In this document: in pieces, positions 45,675 to 57,256 of the stretch
Position numbering within the stretch: the stretch's first letter is position 1
How the letters are laid out: each line of letters begins with the position of its first letter
Assembly (NCBI GenBank): GCA_028023455.1
Contig: JAQFVV010000020.1
Span: forward strand, 5,375,092-5,439,091
Source of the DNA: Epiperipatus broadwayi
Lineage: Eukaryota; Onychophora; Udeonychophora; Euonychophora; Peripatidae
Reading direction: 5' to 3'
DNA length: 64,000 nucleotides
Made by a program: the position numbers and the translations under genes
The notes under the pieces: generated by a model
What the model saw: the letters and a program-made list of their open reading frames with translations, nothing else
What the model was told of the DNA's origin: nothing
Databases searched by the model: none

Positions 45675-47070
45675 AGTGATTTAAAGTGACTGCTTAATAT
45701 CTTCACGCTGTCATCTCCAACCACTTAAGATTGGCCCATACTTAAACATTTGGGTTGAAAAGATAGCTGGATTCATTCTATCTTTTCATAATGACTTTAT
45801 CTTGTGTTTGAGAATGTAAGTATTCATTTATGTAAACACTGGGTCTCGTTTTATGCGATAAATAGGTTCCTCAGAAAACACGCGCAAACGAAATCGTGCA
45901 AAAATAGACGTAACTTACATTGAAAAAGGGGGGTGCGGTCTGTGATTTTTCAAAATTCATGTAAAAGCAAAGCATCAATGTAAAATTACTTTAAGATTCA
46001 CGCAAAAAAAAAAAATAAGGAAATAAAATATGACTAATAAAAAATTTCAAATTTGAAAAAAATTGATACAAGACAAACTTTTTTTAACTATAATATTTAA
46101 TTTTATTCAAAATAATATATTTTTATGCATAATTTACAGTACAGTAATTTGCATTTTTTATACACATTTTAATTATTATCGCTATTTGCCGAAAAACACG
46201 TTCGTTTGCAAACTGGTAAAAAATCAGATTCTCACAAGAGGAAATACAATTAGCACCAAGTTCACTCTCATGTTGTGTTAATGGTTTTCTGTTGACAACG
46301 TAATTAGTAATTAATCTTTGAGACAAAAGATTTTATTAATTGTTTAGGAACTTAGACTTATGATAATAAAAAGACATTTATTCACCACTGCTGGAAAAAA
46401 TTTAATTAAAACTAACAACTAAAAATTAAATTCTTATTTTTGTCTTTAATTTTTTAATTTTCAATTCTGTTTAAAAATCAAATTTCGTTTTACATCACAT
46501 TAATTTCAAATCACCATAAGTAATTTTTAAATTGTTAATTACAATTAAAAATCAGATTTTAATTTTTAATTGTCAAATTTAATTGTGCCCACTGCTATTA
46601 CTCATCTTTTAAAAATAAACTTGTGGACACTAAATGATTAATAATTGATTACGTTCTTTTTTAAAAAGCAAAAATAGAATGTGATTTAAAATGCAAAATT
46701 AACACGCTCAATGTTTGAACAAATTTACATTATAATCTTGTAAAATTTAATGTGTGGATATATAAAATGTGGAAATCATGATTTTAATTTCATTATTGCA
46801 TAAAATCTTACTATTATAAAGCACTGAAAATATTGAAATTACTAAGATGAAAGTCGAATTCCAATAATGTGCTATTACTTTCAATATAACATAAGGGTGT
46901 GAAATTTATTATTTAAAGTAGTAGCGCATTATCGAAGTTCGACTTCCGATGAAACATGAATTGCGTAACTTCAAAATCGTGTTAAATAAGTCCGTGTAAA
47001 AAGAGACCCAGGTGTAGTTTAAAATCTGTAAAACGCATGTGCATTAGCCTGATTGCTAATTTACAATTAT
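45675..47070 (+). repeat. Dispersed/tandem repeat, copy 2, split by a transposon
   Basis: The two halves, 45675-45836 and 47015-47070, together match copy 1 at 45338-45560. The 1.2 kb insert lies between TATGTA and TAGTTTAAAATCTG. Confidence 0.75.
45837..47014. mobile_element. Non-autonomous DNA transposon with CAC...GTG ends
   Basis: The ends are inverted repeats: CACTGGGTCTCGTTTTA on the left, and TAAAAAGAGACCCAGGTG on the right. They were located because the element interrupts a repeat whose empty version is next door. Sub-terminal sequence contains a few unusually CG-containing stretches (ACACGCGCAAACGAAATCG and later ATTATCGAAGTTCGACTTCC). The interior is AT-rich without transposase; the 67- and 72-codon frames at 46.1 kb overlap each other on opposite strands and are chance. 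The target duplication is unclear (TA or a few bases). The superfamily is not assigned; CAC ends occur in several. Confidence 0.7.
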
Positions 47071-49398
47071 AAGTACTTAACTAAAAATATCTGGAAAAGT
47101 ATATTTTCCAGTAGCAAACTAATATTTAAAGCAATACTCTATCTATATACAAGTCATAAATCAATATCAATTTGAAAATGAGAAAATAATGCTTTAAATA
47201 TTTAAGATAACAATTTTATAATAAAAAATACATTATTAAAATATGATATCCATAAAGTTCCCTCAACTTGACAATCTATCCGGTACATGACTTTTCTTTA
47301 GCTTGTAAAAAAATAAATTTAATAGTGATTCACACCAAAATCAATTTTAAATCTAGGATTAAAATCTGCTGGTCAGTTTTAATATATAACTATTTATTTA
47401 TAATATGGTTAATTTTCATAAAAAAATTATATAGCTTCATTCAGAATGAATTAAAAGCTTTAGAGACAGCCAAATAGTTGCTATCCATTTATTTTGTAAT
47501 ATTTTCAGCCAACACTTACCCAGTCTGACCTTTTTATAACTGGATTTTATTTTCTATCTGACACAACTACTTAACTACTGCAATCTTTCAATCAACTAAA
47601 ATTATCTCTCACAGCTTAGGTAGATTTGAATCTACTTATCAATCTTTTGTATCATAAGAAAAATTTTGAAACTTGTTTTTACATTTTTATTTGTTTATTA
47701 TAAATGCTTAATTACATAAATTTTAATTAATTTACTTTTTCTTTAATTTATAATAAAATATATAAAATTAAACAAAAAATCAAAAGTATGAACTTTATTC
47801 ATAAATAAAATGCTTAAAAAATGTTAGCCATTATGATGTACTAGAGAATACAACCCCAAAATAAATCATATAATTAGTGGACTATAAATAGATATGTAAT
47901 AAAAAGCGAACAAGGAAACAAAACTAAAGTATCACCATTCAACATTTATTTAATCTGATGAGTATTGGCTTTTTCAATGTTTCTTTATGGAAAAAAGAAT
48001 GAAAAAGGGAGAAAGAGATATGCATACATAATATAAAGATGGGTATTGTTGGATAGATAAAGTGTTGTGATATGTTCATTGATAATGTATTCAATGTAAA
48101 AGTTAAAAAACTTTAAAATAACCAATTGAAGATCAATCTTTTACTCACAATCCTCCAAAAAGCCCCCAAATATTTTAAACTTAGATTTAAATTGCAAATA
48201 ATAAAAATGGCAGGAAAATTTACTAATCACTTTATTCTGACACCCTTCTATTATACACAAAACATTAGAACTCTAAAAAGACATACTTTAATGGGAAAAA
48301 AAACAAATATATGAAAACAATTAGTTGTGTTTATGCTTGTTCTCGTTTAATCTTTTTATGATTTTAAAATCTATCATATTTTATTTTTAGTTTCCAAGTA
48401 CTTTGTAAACAATGGAAAAAAAAATTAAAAAAACATAGTTTTGAGATACTAAAAAAATAATCAAATAAGCTTATAACTTAACTTAAGATATAATGAATCA
48501 TCTTTTTCCATACTTCATGAGTTAATTTTGTTCTGTTTAACTATTTTTCAGAAAGAGTTAACGACTACAAGATATTCTTTCTTTAAAAATGATTTTTGAA
48601 GCAGCATTATGATTTATGTAAAGTAATTTAATACATTTTGCAAATTTTTGAATGACAATGTAAGCATAATAAATTAAATTTTTAAGAGCAAAATGCAAAA
48701 ATAGAGAGCCCACTATCTAGAATTCAAACCCCCACTCCTACCCCAATAAACCCCACATTTATAGAAAACACGCAAAATATTCAAAATGTGTCATATCATT
48801 TAAACATTAATAATAAGTTTAATTATGATATGAAAAATAGAGAAAAGTTTATTTTTTTGACTTCTTATCAACCAAAGTTTAAAGTGAGGAGAATTATTTT
48901 TTTTTCATCCATTAGAAAACCGAATAAACATTGTTAATTACAAATTTATTAATTTCTTAGTAGTCATTCTTTAATGTACTATTAGAAATGTTATTCCAAA
49001 TATATATTTAATACAAATATTTCTAATACAAAAACCACACGATAAATATAATCACTAAAAAGATACACTTTGTAATATATCATGCAATAACGACTTAATA
49101 TTTCTTTTAAAGTTGGGAAACAACTATAACTTTTTAAGCTAGAAGTCCATGGGCTGCATTACAAATATAATAACAGGTACCTATCAAATTACTTCATTTT
49201 ATCAGTAGGATTATTAAAAACAAACACTACATGGCTTTCTTTGCTTACATTCAACTTAAGGTTTCCTTTTTATATATCTTGAGAAATCAATGGACACTAA
49301 ACAGTAGTTTTATATCCATAATTCCAATGAAGAGTTTGGGTTTAAAACAATATGTTTTTGAATTGTGGACTCATACAAATGTATAACAAAAGTTTGTC
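47071..49398. other. AT-rich DNA without a supported gene
   Basis: Nothing I can support. Frames at 47268 and 48126 look like chance. CTGATGA at about 47955 lacks the other ribozyme blocks. Confidence 0.5.
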
Positions 49399-49399
49399 A

Positions 49400-49429
49400 C
49401 TGATAAAAACCAATGCTTAGAAACTAGCC
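49400..49429 (+). ncRNA. Hammerhead-like relic
   Basis: CTGATAA, an unpaired stem II region, then GAAACTAGCC. The spacing equals that of family A, but G8 is changed, stem II is lost and the cleavage triplet reads GCC. At best this is a decayed copy, and I find no other family A landmarks next to it. Confidence 0.3.
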
Positions 49430-49819
49430 TGGCAGTCAATGTCCGTGAGGTTCTGGAGTAGTCTAAATAGAGTGAATTAGTGTTCCTAATAGCACCATCA
49501 ACAAGGAACATTTTCATAAGATCTAAATGTTTTGAATAAAATAATCATCAACTAATAAGTTATGACTTTATCGTATTGGTGATATATTTGTTGTGTTTTC
49601 TTTCTGCAAAGTTGAATTTTTAATATTTTTTAAATCTTTATATTATTAAAATCACAATGTAAGCTGAGTAATCAATGAATACAATATTCTTAAGTTCAAA
49701 ATTGGCACTAATCAAAATACATCAAAGAATTATTGCAAGGTAGTATGAAAAAAGGAACTTATCAGTTTATATATATATGAGAAGGATGGACAACATATTA
49801 CAAGGTAGTAATTATATAA

Positions 49820-49945
49820 TGATCTATTTTCCATTATCTAATATTAATTGTTAAATGTTTTCAGAAAAATTCAAACTTTAATCAAACTTTCCAAACACAT
49901 TCAATGGTCAGAAATAATACATAAGTTAGTAGTATTATTTTCATC
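49820..49945. repeat. Relic related to the palindromic element at 12.2 kb
   Basis: CTATTTTCCATTATCTAATAT, AATGTTTTCAGAAAAATTCAAA-like and CCAAACACATTCAA follow in the same order as TTTCCATCATCTAATATG, TCTTTAGAAAAG and CCAAATGCATTCAA at 12.21-12.29 kb. GTTAGTAGTATTA follows, as the minisatellite unit would. Confidence 0.45.
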
Positions 49946-49954
49946 TTTTCTTCA

Positions 49955-50045
49955 GGTGTTGGTCGCCAGACAGTGACAGTACTAACATCGGAATTAAACC
50001 TGGACTTTAGATTTTAAGGTGATGTTCTAACCAATTAGATTATTT
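49955..50045 (-). repeat. tRNA-derived SINE (third family)
   Basis: On the minus strand TCTAATTGGTTAGAACATC is a good tRNA-like A box. GGTTTAATTCCGATG is a diverged B box, and TTAGTACTGTCACTGTCTGG follows. The copy at 51.51 kb has the same order. Confidence 0.55.
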
Positions 50046-51505
50046 TATCAAATACAGCATTCAGTAAAAATTTCATACATTTAACAATGATTGTCCTCCT
50101 AATTTCCTATTTTTCTCAAGAGTAATTAACACACTAGGTTGTCTTATGGAGTTATTTGGGCATAGTTGAGTGAACAACTTTTTTTTAAATTTTCTTTATA
50201 CTTTTCCTTTTCTGTCCAATATTTTTGTCTTCTCTCTGCCTCTTTAGATACATCTGATTTTTAATTTCTAATCATTAATTTGTTCCTTTTTAATCATTTG
50301 TTTTACCAATAAGTCTTCTTTTACATTTATGTGATATCCTGGAGATGCCAATTTTTATTCTTGTTATGATTCTATTGTAAATTTAATTGAAAGGAAACAT
50401 GTATTGATGTGGTTCAGAATATTTGCAATAACATTTCATCATATAGCCATATTTTATTATTGACATAGTGAAGCTAGACTTCAGCCAGGCACATAGTAAT
50501 ATTTATATCTGTGGTTTCATATTTTTGCATGTAAATGTTTCTAATCAGGAATAATAATAAATCCATAGCATCTCTTTGATTTTTTTGAAAGAATTTTATG
50601 CCGTATTGAAAGCATGTTGTTATTGTTATGCATAATGTTAATAATTCTATTACACTATGAATAGAAACAGTTATTCTAGTTTCTAAACTATTACTGTCAT
50701 TTAATCCTTTCCTTCAATAATTAATGCTTCATCACAGGGTACATTTGCAAGTAACCTTTCCATGCCAAAACTGCCAACATATCAGTGCTTTCAATTTTCA
50801 TGTTCTTGATTAATTCCACAAAATTCTAAGAATTATGTAAAAGACTTTGTTTTGTATGCCAAAGAATTAAGAACCTTGAGAACTTGACAATTTTTGTCAA
50901 AGTGAACTTTTAATACTAACAAAAGATTTTAATGGAATATGTTTCTTATATATTTTAGATAAACCATAAAAATGAGGGATTTTGATAATGCTAATTTACT
51001 TTTTACTAAATCAGTGAAGTATCTGCTGCTTTCTAAGTATTGCTTGTAATTTTGTTTCTGTAGCCAATACTATTTTTTGTCTCTTATTTGTATTGGCCTG
51101 CAGAGTGGAGCATTTTATCATAATCAGTTGTATCCATTACAAATGTAGCCTTAACTTTGTCAGCAGAAAGAATTATTATGGAATTATCTAGTTTGAGAGA
51201 TCCTAGGAGATGTCTGGTTTCAGTTTTTGGTGTACTCTTCAGGATAATCCTGCCATTTCTTTTAGAGACAATATTTGAGATAATTCTTCATTGTTGCCAT
51301 TATGTCTAATAACAGGATATTAGATGATGGGGTGGTAAAGTTTAGTTTTTTCCCAGAACAGAAATTTCAGCTCTTGTTATGTTTAGAACTAAGATTTTTA
51401 ACTAATTAAATCTGGTAGATTAGTTGGTTCAATATAACCTTCAACATGTCCATATAGATTTACAAAATTCTTTTGCCTGAGTTGCCTTTGACAGAAAAGC
51501 CTAGT
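50046..51505. other. AT-rich DNA without a supported gene
   Basis: Less AT-biased than most of the window but without an open frame or repeat that I recognise. Confidence 0.5.
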
Positions 51506-51507
51506 TT

Positions 51508-51595
51508 GTTAGAGCATAAGTCCACTTTCAAGATTCATGAATCTAAATTCAGATTTGTTTTCCATGCTAGTACTGACACTGGTCAAGCCAACAAC
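51508..51595 (+). repeat. tRNA-derived SINE (third family)
   Basis: TAGTTTGTTAGAGCATAAGT (A box), AAATTCAGATTTG (decayed B box), then CATGCTAGTACTGACACTGG and CAAGCCAAC. This matches the minus-strand copy at 49955-50045. Confidence 0.55.
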
Positions 51596-51744
51596 AAGTG
51601 AAAAACATTAATTACTATATTATGAAGCTCCTATAGTCAGAATCTGAAGAATCAAAATGCTTAAAACATGAAGTGAAACATTAAAAGCATTTAGAAACTA
51701 ATAATCAGCTTTTTAAGTTAATGCTATCTGAGAATTCTATTAAA

Positions 51745-52550
51745 AGATTTTACAGTTCACTTTCCTCAGCTTTTTGCTCCTGCCAATATGCATTGTCTCA
51801 TAACCCATCTATCCACCTACCTGTACCAGCTGCATTATCCTTCCCATGCTACTTCAGTTATTCACCCATATGCACCACCCTGCCTTATTTACCTGTATTT
51901 CTTACCACTACTGGCTATTTGAACCCATTTGGTAACTCATGAAACCTTATCTTCCCATATATTCATCTGCATTGCTCACTATCTTCTTGGACACACCTAC
52001 ACCAATTCAACAACCTACCTGCTCAGCTGCATTGCTTGCTTCATTTACCTATATCTGACCACCTGCTGGTGCCAGTGAACTGTGCCACAGCTATTCTATT
52101 CACTTTGTATGACTATCCAGCTGCTTTCACATCCCAATGCTTGCCTACTTATCAACCTGCATGCACTATCCATCTACTGACCCAGACTGCCTGCATTCTT
52201 GGATTCACATAGTTTTCTGGCTTATCCAGCTATGTGTGCTTGTTGTTTCTGTGATTCATCTGGTTTCATCTGCTTGACACCTGTATCAGTCACTGTGAAT
52301 TATATGCTTATATCCTCATCTGCAACTACCTACAACTTTGTCAATCTGTCTGCAATTATGTTGATAAATTAATCCCTACTTGACAATGCCACTACATTTA
52401 CACCTGCTTATCTATCTGCATCATTCAGTCTTCAGTACCTACTTACAAAACTATACTATTTACCCAGATACCTTGACTAACTGCCTGAAACCATCTGCTC
52501 ATATTCTTTGCTTGTACAAACTTACTTGCCTACCTATCTGCAACATTTTT
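51745..52550 (+). repeat. C/T-rich degenerate low-complexity block
   Basis: About 800 bp in which CTGC, CTAC, ACCTGC, CATCTGC and TACCTA recur at short, irregular intervals, while G is scarce on the plus strand. The composition breaks sharply from the surrounding AT-rich DNA on both sides. It reads like a decayed tetranucleotide-type satellite. The 73-codon frame at 51721-51942 is proline-, serine- and tyrosine-rich for this reason. Confidence 0.6.
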
Positions 52551-52608
52551 TGAGTGAAAAAATAATATTATTTTTACAATTTATTGGTATCCATATATTC
52601 ATATATAG

Positions 52609-52806
52609 TCAAAATTACCCCAAATTCATAACTCATCCAGATTAGCCAAAACATAAAATCTAAAACAATACCAATGGTTTGCTGTTACAAGCAGACTTCT
52701 CAACTTTACACTTGAGATGTCTGCTTGTAGCAGTAAAACCCTGGTAGTGTTGTAGAATTTATTTTTTGATTAGTCTACTTGAATTGTGAAGTTGGGGTAA
52801 TTTTGA
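52609..52806. repeat. Fold-back element
   Basis: About 95 bp arms with TCAAAATTACCCCAA at the left end and TTGGGGTAATTTTGA at the right. TTACAAGCAGACTTCTCAA and CTTGAGATGTCTGCTTGTA meet around a short loop near 52707. MITE-like, non-coding. Confidence 0.75.
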
Positions 52807-53470
52807 TTATTTATTGACTAGTTTAGCTTTATGATTTTAATATTCATATATATATAATTTTATTAATATTATTTGTTTAATGATTTTTAAATTCTATTTA
52901 TACTTAAAAGATATCACTAATGTGTATGTTATCAAGACAAATAAATGCATATTGGTCATGGATATAAATAAATATAAATTTGTCTACACACAGGAAAGTG
53001 TATATATAAGCTAATAGAACATAAAGAGATTTGTCAATCTATAATGTAATAAATTTGTCAAGCACATTAAAACAATTATAACTTTAATCAGCAATAGTAA
53101 AATATATATATTGTAAATTTAATGGACACAAAAAAAAATATATGTATTATTTTATTACGCATAAAAATGTATGAGTAAGAAGAAATATTTAATAGAACAA
53201 TATAAAAAGTTTTATGGTTTACTTGTAAATATTTTATTTTTTTAATTTTGTTAATTTGCATTTTCTTTAATACCTATTTGAATTTCTATTATTATTCTAC
53301 ATAATTACACTGATTAGATTATCCCTTTTCTCTAAAAATGTTGTTAGATTGACATACTGTATGTTTAGTTTTTTGTATTAAGATTTTTTTATTGCTATAG
53401 ATGCTTATTAAATATTGCATCTACTTATGGCACTTTATTTTTAACTCGATCTCATTTGTAAACTTATATT
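52807..53470. other. AT-rich DNA without a supported gene
   Basis: Nothing I can support. Confidence 0.5.
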
Positions 53471-53641
53471 AAGCCAATAAACATCACATGACCACCACTT
53501 CTTATGCTTGTGCATAACTGTTTTAAAAGAGGCAAAACTCACTATACGTATTGCCACACAGAGCAAGCTAGAGTAATCAATGGATACCAGCAGGCTTGTG
53601 CATAAAATCCCCATCTAGTGCCTACTCATCCAATATACCCA

Positions 53642-53671
53642 GACTAGTTTCTGGCTTGTGGCCTTCATCAG
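53642..53671 (-). ncRNA. Hammerhead ribozyme motif, family A
   Basis: Minus strand: consensus family A ribozyme with CTGATGA, GGC/GCC stem II and loop CACAA, GAAA, ACTAGT and GTC. On this side the inner strand of stem I is cut short, because the inversion junction follows CACTGATGA closely. The 5' strand of stem I would have to come from the other arm. Confidence 0.6.
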
Positions 53672-53695
53672 TGCTCTCAGATCCAAGGCTCCTCA

Positions 53696-53725
53696 CTGAT
53701 GAAGGCCACAAGCCAGAAACTAGTT
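53696..53725 (+). ncRNA. Hammerhead ribozyme motif, family A, GTT site
   Basis: All core blocks are intact and stem I is consensus (ATCCAA and TCCTCA with TGGGGA and TTGG). The cleavage triplet is GTT instead of GTC, which normally slows cleavage. Confidence 0.7.
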
Positions 53726-53859
53726 TGGGGATATTGGAGTAGACACTAAATGGGGATTTTATGCACAAGCCTTCTGGCACCCATTGATTACTCTAGCTTG
53801 CTGTGCGTGGCAATACGTATAGTGAGTTTTGCCTGTTTTAAAACATATTAACAGAGATC

Positions 53860-55785
53860 TACTATTCTTCTTTACTTCTAGATATTAATAATATTTAAGT
53901 TAAACTGCAAATTGTAACATAATATTAATTTTAATGCAGATTTACTATTATATATATTATAAAAATTATTCATTTTACTATCATATATTATCTAATCAAC
54001 TAAGATTGATCTCTGAAAACCAATTATCTTTTAGCTCAGGCATGGGAAAACGTGTGGGTTATTACTTTCTGGCAGATACTTGATATTAAGAATAATTTAA
54101 TACTTTCAAAACCAATTCATTTGTATCAAGTTACTTATAATAAATATATTTAATATTTGTAAGTTTGCAGTGTTCTTTGTTTTGATAATATTATTTACAT
54201 TTGTTGAAAAAAAATAAAGAACATAATCTGTTAAAATGAAACCTAGACTAAAATTATATATGTATAATATAATATATAAAAAGGTATTGGTTTGTTTTTA
54301 AAAAAGAGAAAGTTTTAACTATATTTTAGTAGATTGAAATTTAAATTTTTATGACCCTATAAATAACCCATTGTCGGAAAATAAAATTCCTCAACTGTTT
54401 ATGATAGCTATCTTTTACAATATTTTTTTTCTTAAAATGGATGAAAAATAACTTTTTGTTGTTGTTGATATTTCTGACATTGATAGAAAATAAGTTTCTT
54501 CTCTCTTTTTAATTTTTATGATGTCCAAAAACAAATTTTCATTAATTTTGTTTTGAATTACATTATATTAAAATATTTTTTTCCTAAGTTGGGTTATTCA
54601 GTTTTAAGACTTTTAAATGTATTCCTTTCTCATTGTTTTATTTTCATGATCTACCACCATAGAAAATAGTACAGATAGTTTTTAACAATGTTGTTTTAAA
54701 TTATCTTCAAGCATCTACAATGCTTGATCAAAAATGCATGACTTTTGGATTTATTGCAAAGACTAATTTAATAACTTCTACTCTTGGATTTCATTTTTTT
54801 ATTTTAATGTTAAGCTAATAGTGTTAAAAAGTGTTTTTGATAAGGGTGCTTCTGCTTATTTTTAGTCCACATGTTCAGTCTATAATTTAGCTGAGTATTT
54901 TACATTGATAATCATGGTCTCAAAAGTATTGAAATCAAAATTTCTTAAGTCAGAACTCAAGCAAGGCAAAATCTTTTGCCTGTTTAGATAAAAAAAACAT
55001 ATACACAGTGTCTCCTGATATCCAAATATTGCTAATGTTAGTTAAAGCAGGTAAAAAAACTGATTGAAGAGGCACAACTCAGTATTATTCAACACAAAAC
55101 AACAAAATTTGCAGTTATTGTTAAAGGTAACTATAGACGATGACATTTCATCCATCAATTGTGAGGCTTAATCATATTATAATAACATTTTTTTCATTTT
55201 TGCAAACAGTGTATTACCATTCATTTAACCAATTGGAATTAACTTCAAATACCCAGTTAATAATGATTGGTGAAGGCACTGATTAACATTCTATTTCGTA
55301 TTTAAAAAGATCAATACTCAATACAAGTTCAAAACTATAAGAAATACATTAATCAACATGAAACAATATATATATTTTAAAAAAGATAGACTTTATATTC
55401 TAACAAATAAAATAAAAAACATTAAAATTCGTCTTTATTAAAAATAAATTTTATAAAGTAATGAGTAAAGATTTTTATGCTTTTTATTACAAACTTTAAT
55501 TCAGTTATTTTCACATTTTTATTAAATATATTATTTTATTAAATACAATTCTTTAATTTATCTGAAATAAGTTTGTATGCAGGTACAACTTCCAATGTAA
55601 AAAATAATCTAATTATTTATCACTTGGGAGATCTTATGAGGTACTAGAAATGATCTGGTTGAGCTGCAATTTATGGAACCTTTAATCAAGTCCATTAATC
55701 TATCTTTGTACTAAAGCATATAGGACATTACTTTCACTTAATGCACATAATTCAATTGTTTTAGAAATTTCATAGCATAGTAATA
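53860..55785. other. AT-rich DNA without a supported gene
   Basis: Nothing I can support. Confidence 0.55.
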
Positions 55786-55789
55786 GCAC

Positions 55790-55935
55790 ATCATTTGAGA
55801 TGCTCAAAACCTGTATTTGAACCCTATCTAGGTCAAATTTAAAAAATAATTAATTAATCAATATTAGCTTTTATCTTTCAGGTATCAAGTCTGCAGACAA
55901 TATTTTAACAATCCAATATTGGATGGTAAATGGGT
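55790..55935 (+). repeat. Possible SINE copy (second family)
   Basis: Diverged copy of the 18.64 kb sequence: GAACCCTATCTAGGTCAAA, an AT-rich middle, ATCTTTCAGGTA, and CAATATTGGATGG near the end. The tRNA origin is uncertain. Confidence 0.35.
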
Positions 55936-56190
55936 ATTTAGCTACTTTAGCTAATAAATAAATCTAAAAAGAATGATTGACAATTGGCAAATATTGTAAA
56001 GCCTTCTCACTATAATGACTTCTTTCATTGTAAAGACTGTTAGTAAGATTAATGATATGTGTAAATAATATTAATATTTATTATGTAAAAAAATATTTAA
56101 AAGATATAATTATTTTGAATATAGGTTTTACTTGAATGTTAACAGAATGTAAGATAACATTCTATACATATATATTTAACATCATTAACT

Positions 56191-56332
56191 TTTTTTTTTA
56201 AGTGTCATAGCATCAGCTGGGATGCGAAACCGCAACCCAGGCAACTTCCTGCTAGTGCAAGGTAATTGCGCTGACCTCTTGACCACCAATGCAAGACAAC
56301 TTTTTTTTTTTTAGAAAAAAAAATGATTAACT
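56191..56332 (-). repeat. tRNA-derived SINE
   Basis: On the minus strand it runs GCATTGGTGGTCAAGAGG (A box), CCTTGCACTAGCAGGAAG, GGGTTGCGGTTTCGCATCCC with a B box, GATGCTATGACACTT and an A run. A 10 bp direct repeat with one mismatch (ATCATTAACT at 56181 and ATGATTAACT at 56333) may be the target duplication. Most similar to the 9.0 kb copy. Confidence 0.8.
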
Positions 56333-56342
56333 ATAATATGCA

Positions 56343-57070
56343 TTTGTATTAAAAAACTTTCAGTATAGAAAATGAAGGGCTTATATTATATTAAAGTTGA
56401 TATATAATCAAGACACTAAAAAACACACACAAAAAAGAAGAAATATTCATAAATTTAAAAAAAATTGCTATATAGAAAGTTCAATAATGACAAAACAAAG
56501 TTACAAAGATTAGCAAAAAACAAAATCAAAACACAAAAGGCACTTATAAGAATCTAACTTATGTTAAAAAGCTCATCTTTTTTACATGGCTTTGTTTATA
56601 TGTTTATGATTACATCTCTCCACAAGATGTTAAAAGCAGATAGAAACCAGAGTCTACCTTGTGTGAGAGTGATATAGTGAAATTTACACTACAGAAATAT
56701 TATTTATTATTGGATTATCTCTAGTCTAATGAATGACTAATAAAAATTATTGAGAAAAACATAAATTAATACAATGAGGCATGGAAATAATAAAAACAAA
56801 TTAATATTAATGTACTAGATCACAAAAAGATTTAGGATTTTATTATTTGATAAATATACTATATCCAATTTAAAAAATAAATTAGCTATTTTTATTAGAA
56901 GTCCAGGTTATTATGAATTCATTATACACCGAATGTAAAAGTAAAAATGATTGTAATGTAATCATAATTTGGAAAAAAAGTATACCACTCAGATTGGCCC
57001 TGGTTACATTCACTTAAAGTAATGTAAACATTACCAAAATCACACTTTTTTTGTTTGCCATAATATCCTA
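56343..57070. other. AT-rich DNA without a supported gene
   Basis: Nothing I can support; the minus-strand frame at 56922-57137 runs into the palindrome and is incidental. Confidence 0.5.
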
Positions 57071-57072
57071 AA

Positions 57073-57256
57073 AATATAATTTGTCCAAACTTCAAACACT
57101 TTTTAGCAAAACTCTTTATTTGTACATACACAGGCATTACGTTTCGACTGACTGCTCTGAAGAAGACTGCAGGTCAGTTGAAACGTAGGTGTCTGTGTAT
57201 GTACAAATAAAGAGTTTTGCTAAAAAGTGTTTGAAGTTTGGACAAATTATATTTAT
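57073..57256. repeat. Near-perfect palindrome with a family D hammerhead at its centre
   Basis: Left arm 57073-57152 and right arm about 57173-57256 are almost perfect complements (TTTGTACATACACAG with CTGTGTATGTACAAA, and CAAACTTCAAACACTTTTTA with its complement). The 20-base loop contains CTGAAGAAGACTGCAGG, so the ribozyme core is built from the loop and the inner right arm. Confidence 0.75.
57157..57187 (+). ncRNA. Hammerhead ribozyme motif, family D, inside a palindrome
   Basis: CTGAAGA (57157-57163), stem II GACTG/CAGTT with loop CAGGT, GAAA (57180-57183), stem III AC/GT without loop, and a GTA cleavage triplet. A57164 is unpaired, as in the 1.2 kb motif. The bases that form stem II and GAAAC also pair perfectly with GTTTCGACTGAC (57141-57152) of the left arm. 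The ribozyme fold and the simple hairpin are therefore mutually exclusive. Confidence 0.55.

Larger units (their letters stand above)
53474..53846 (+). mobile_element. Hammerhead-bearing retroelement, family A (inverted pair)
   Basis: A minus-oriented partial unit (starting CCAATAAACATCACATGACC) joins a plus-oriented partial unit at about 53672-53690. Arms are nearly identical, with a private change GGCTTGC..TGTG next to GGCAATACGTATAGTGAG in both. Each arm holds a ribozyme. The unit interior is missing. No clear target duplication is seen; AACTTATATTAA and AACATATTAA at the borders are only suggestive. Confidence 0.75.

Noticed and set aside
47945-47995. Hammerhead around CTGATGA at about 47955
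   Set aside because: No stem II and no GAAA block follow.
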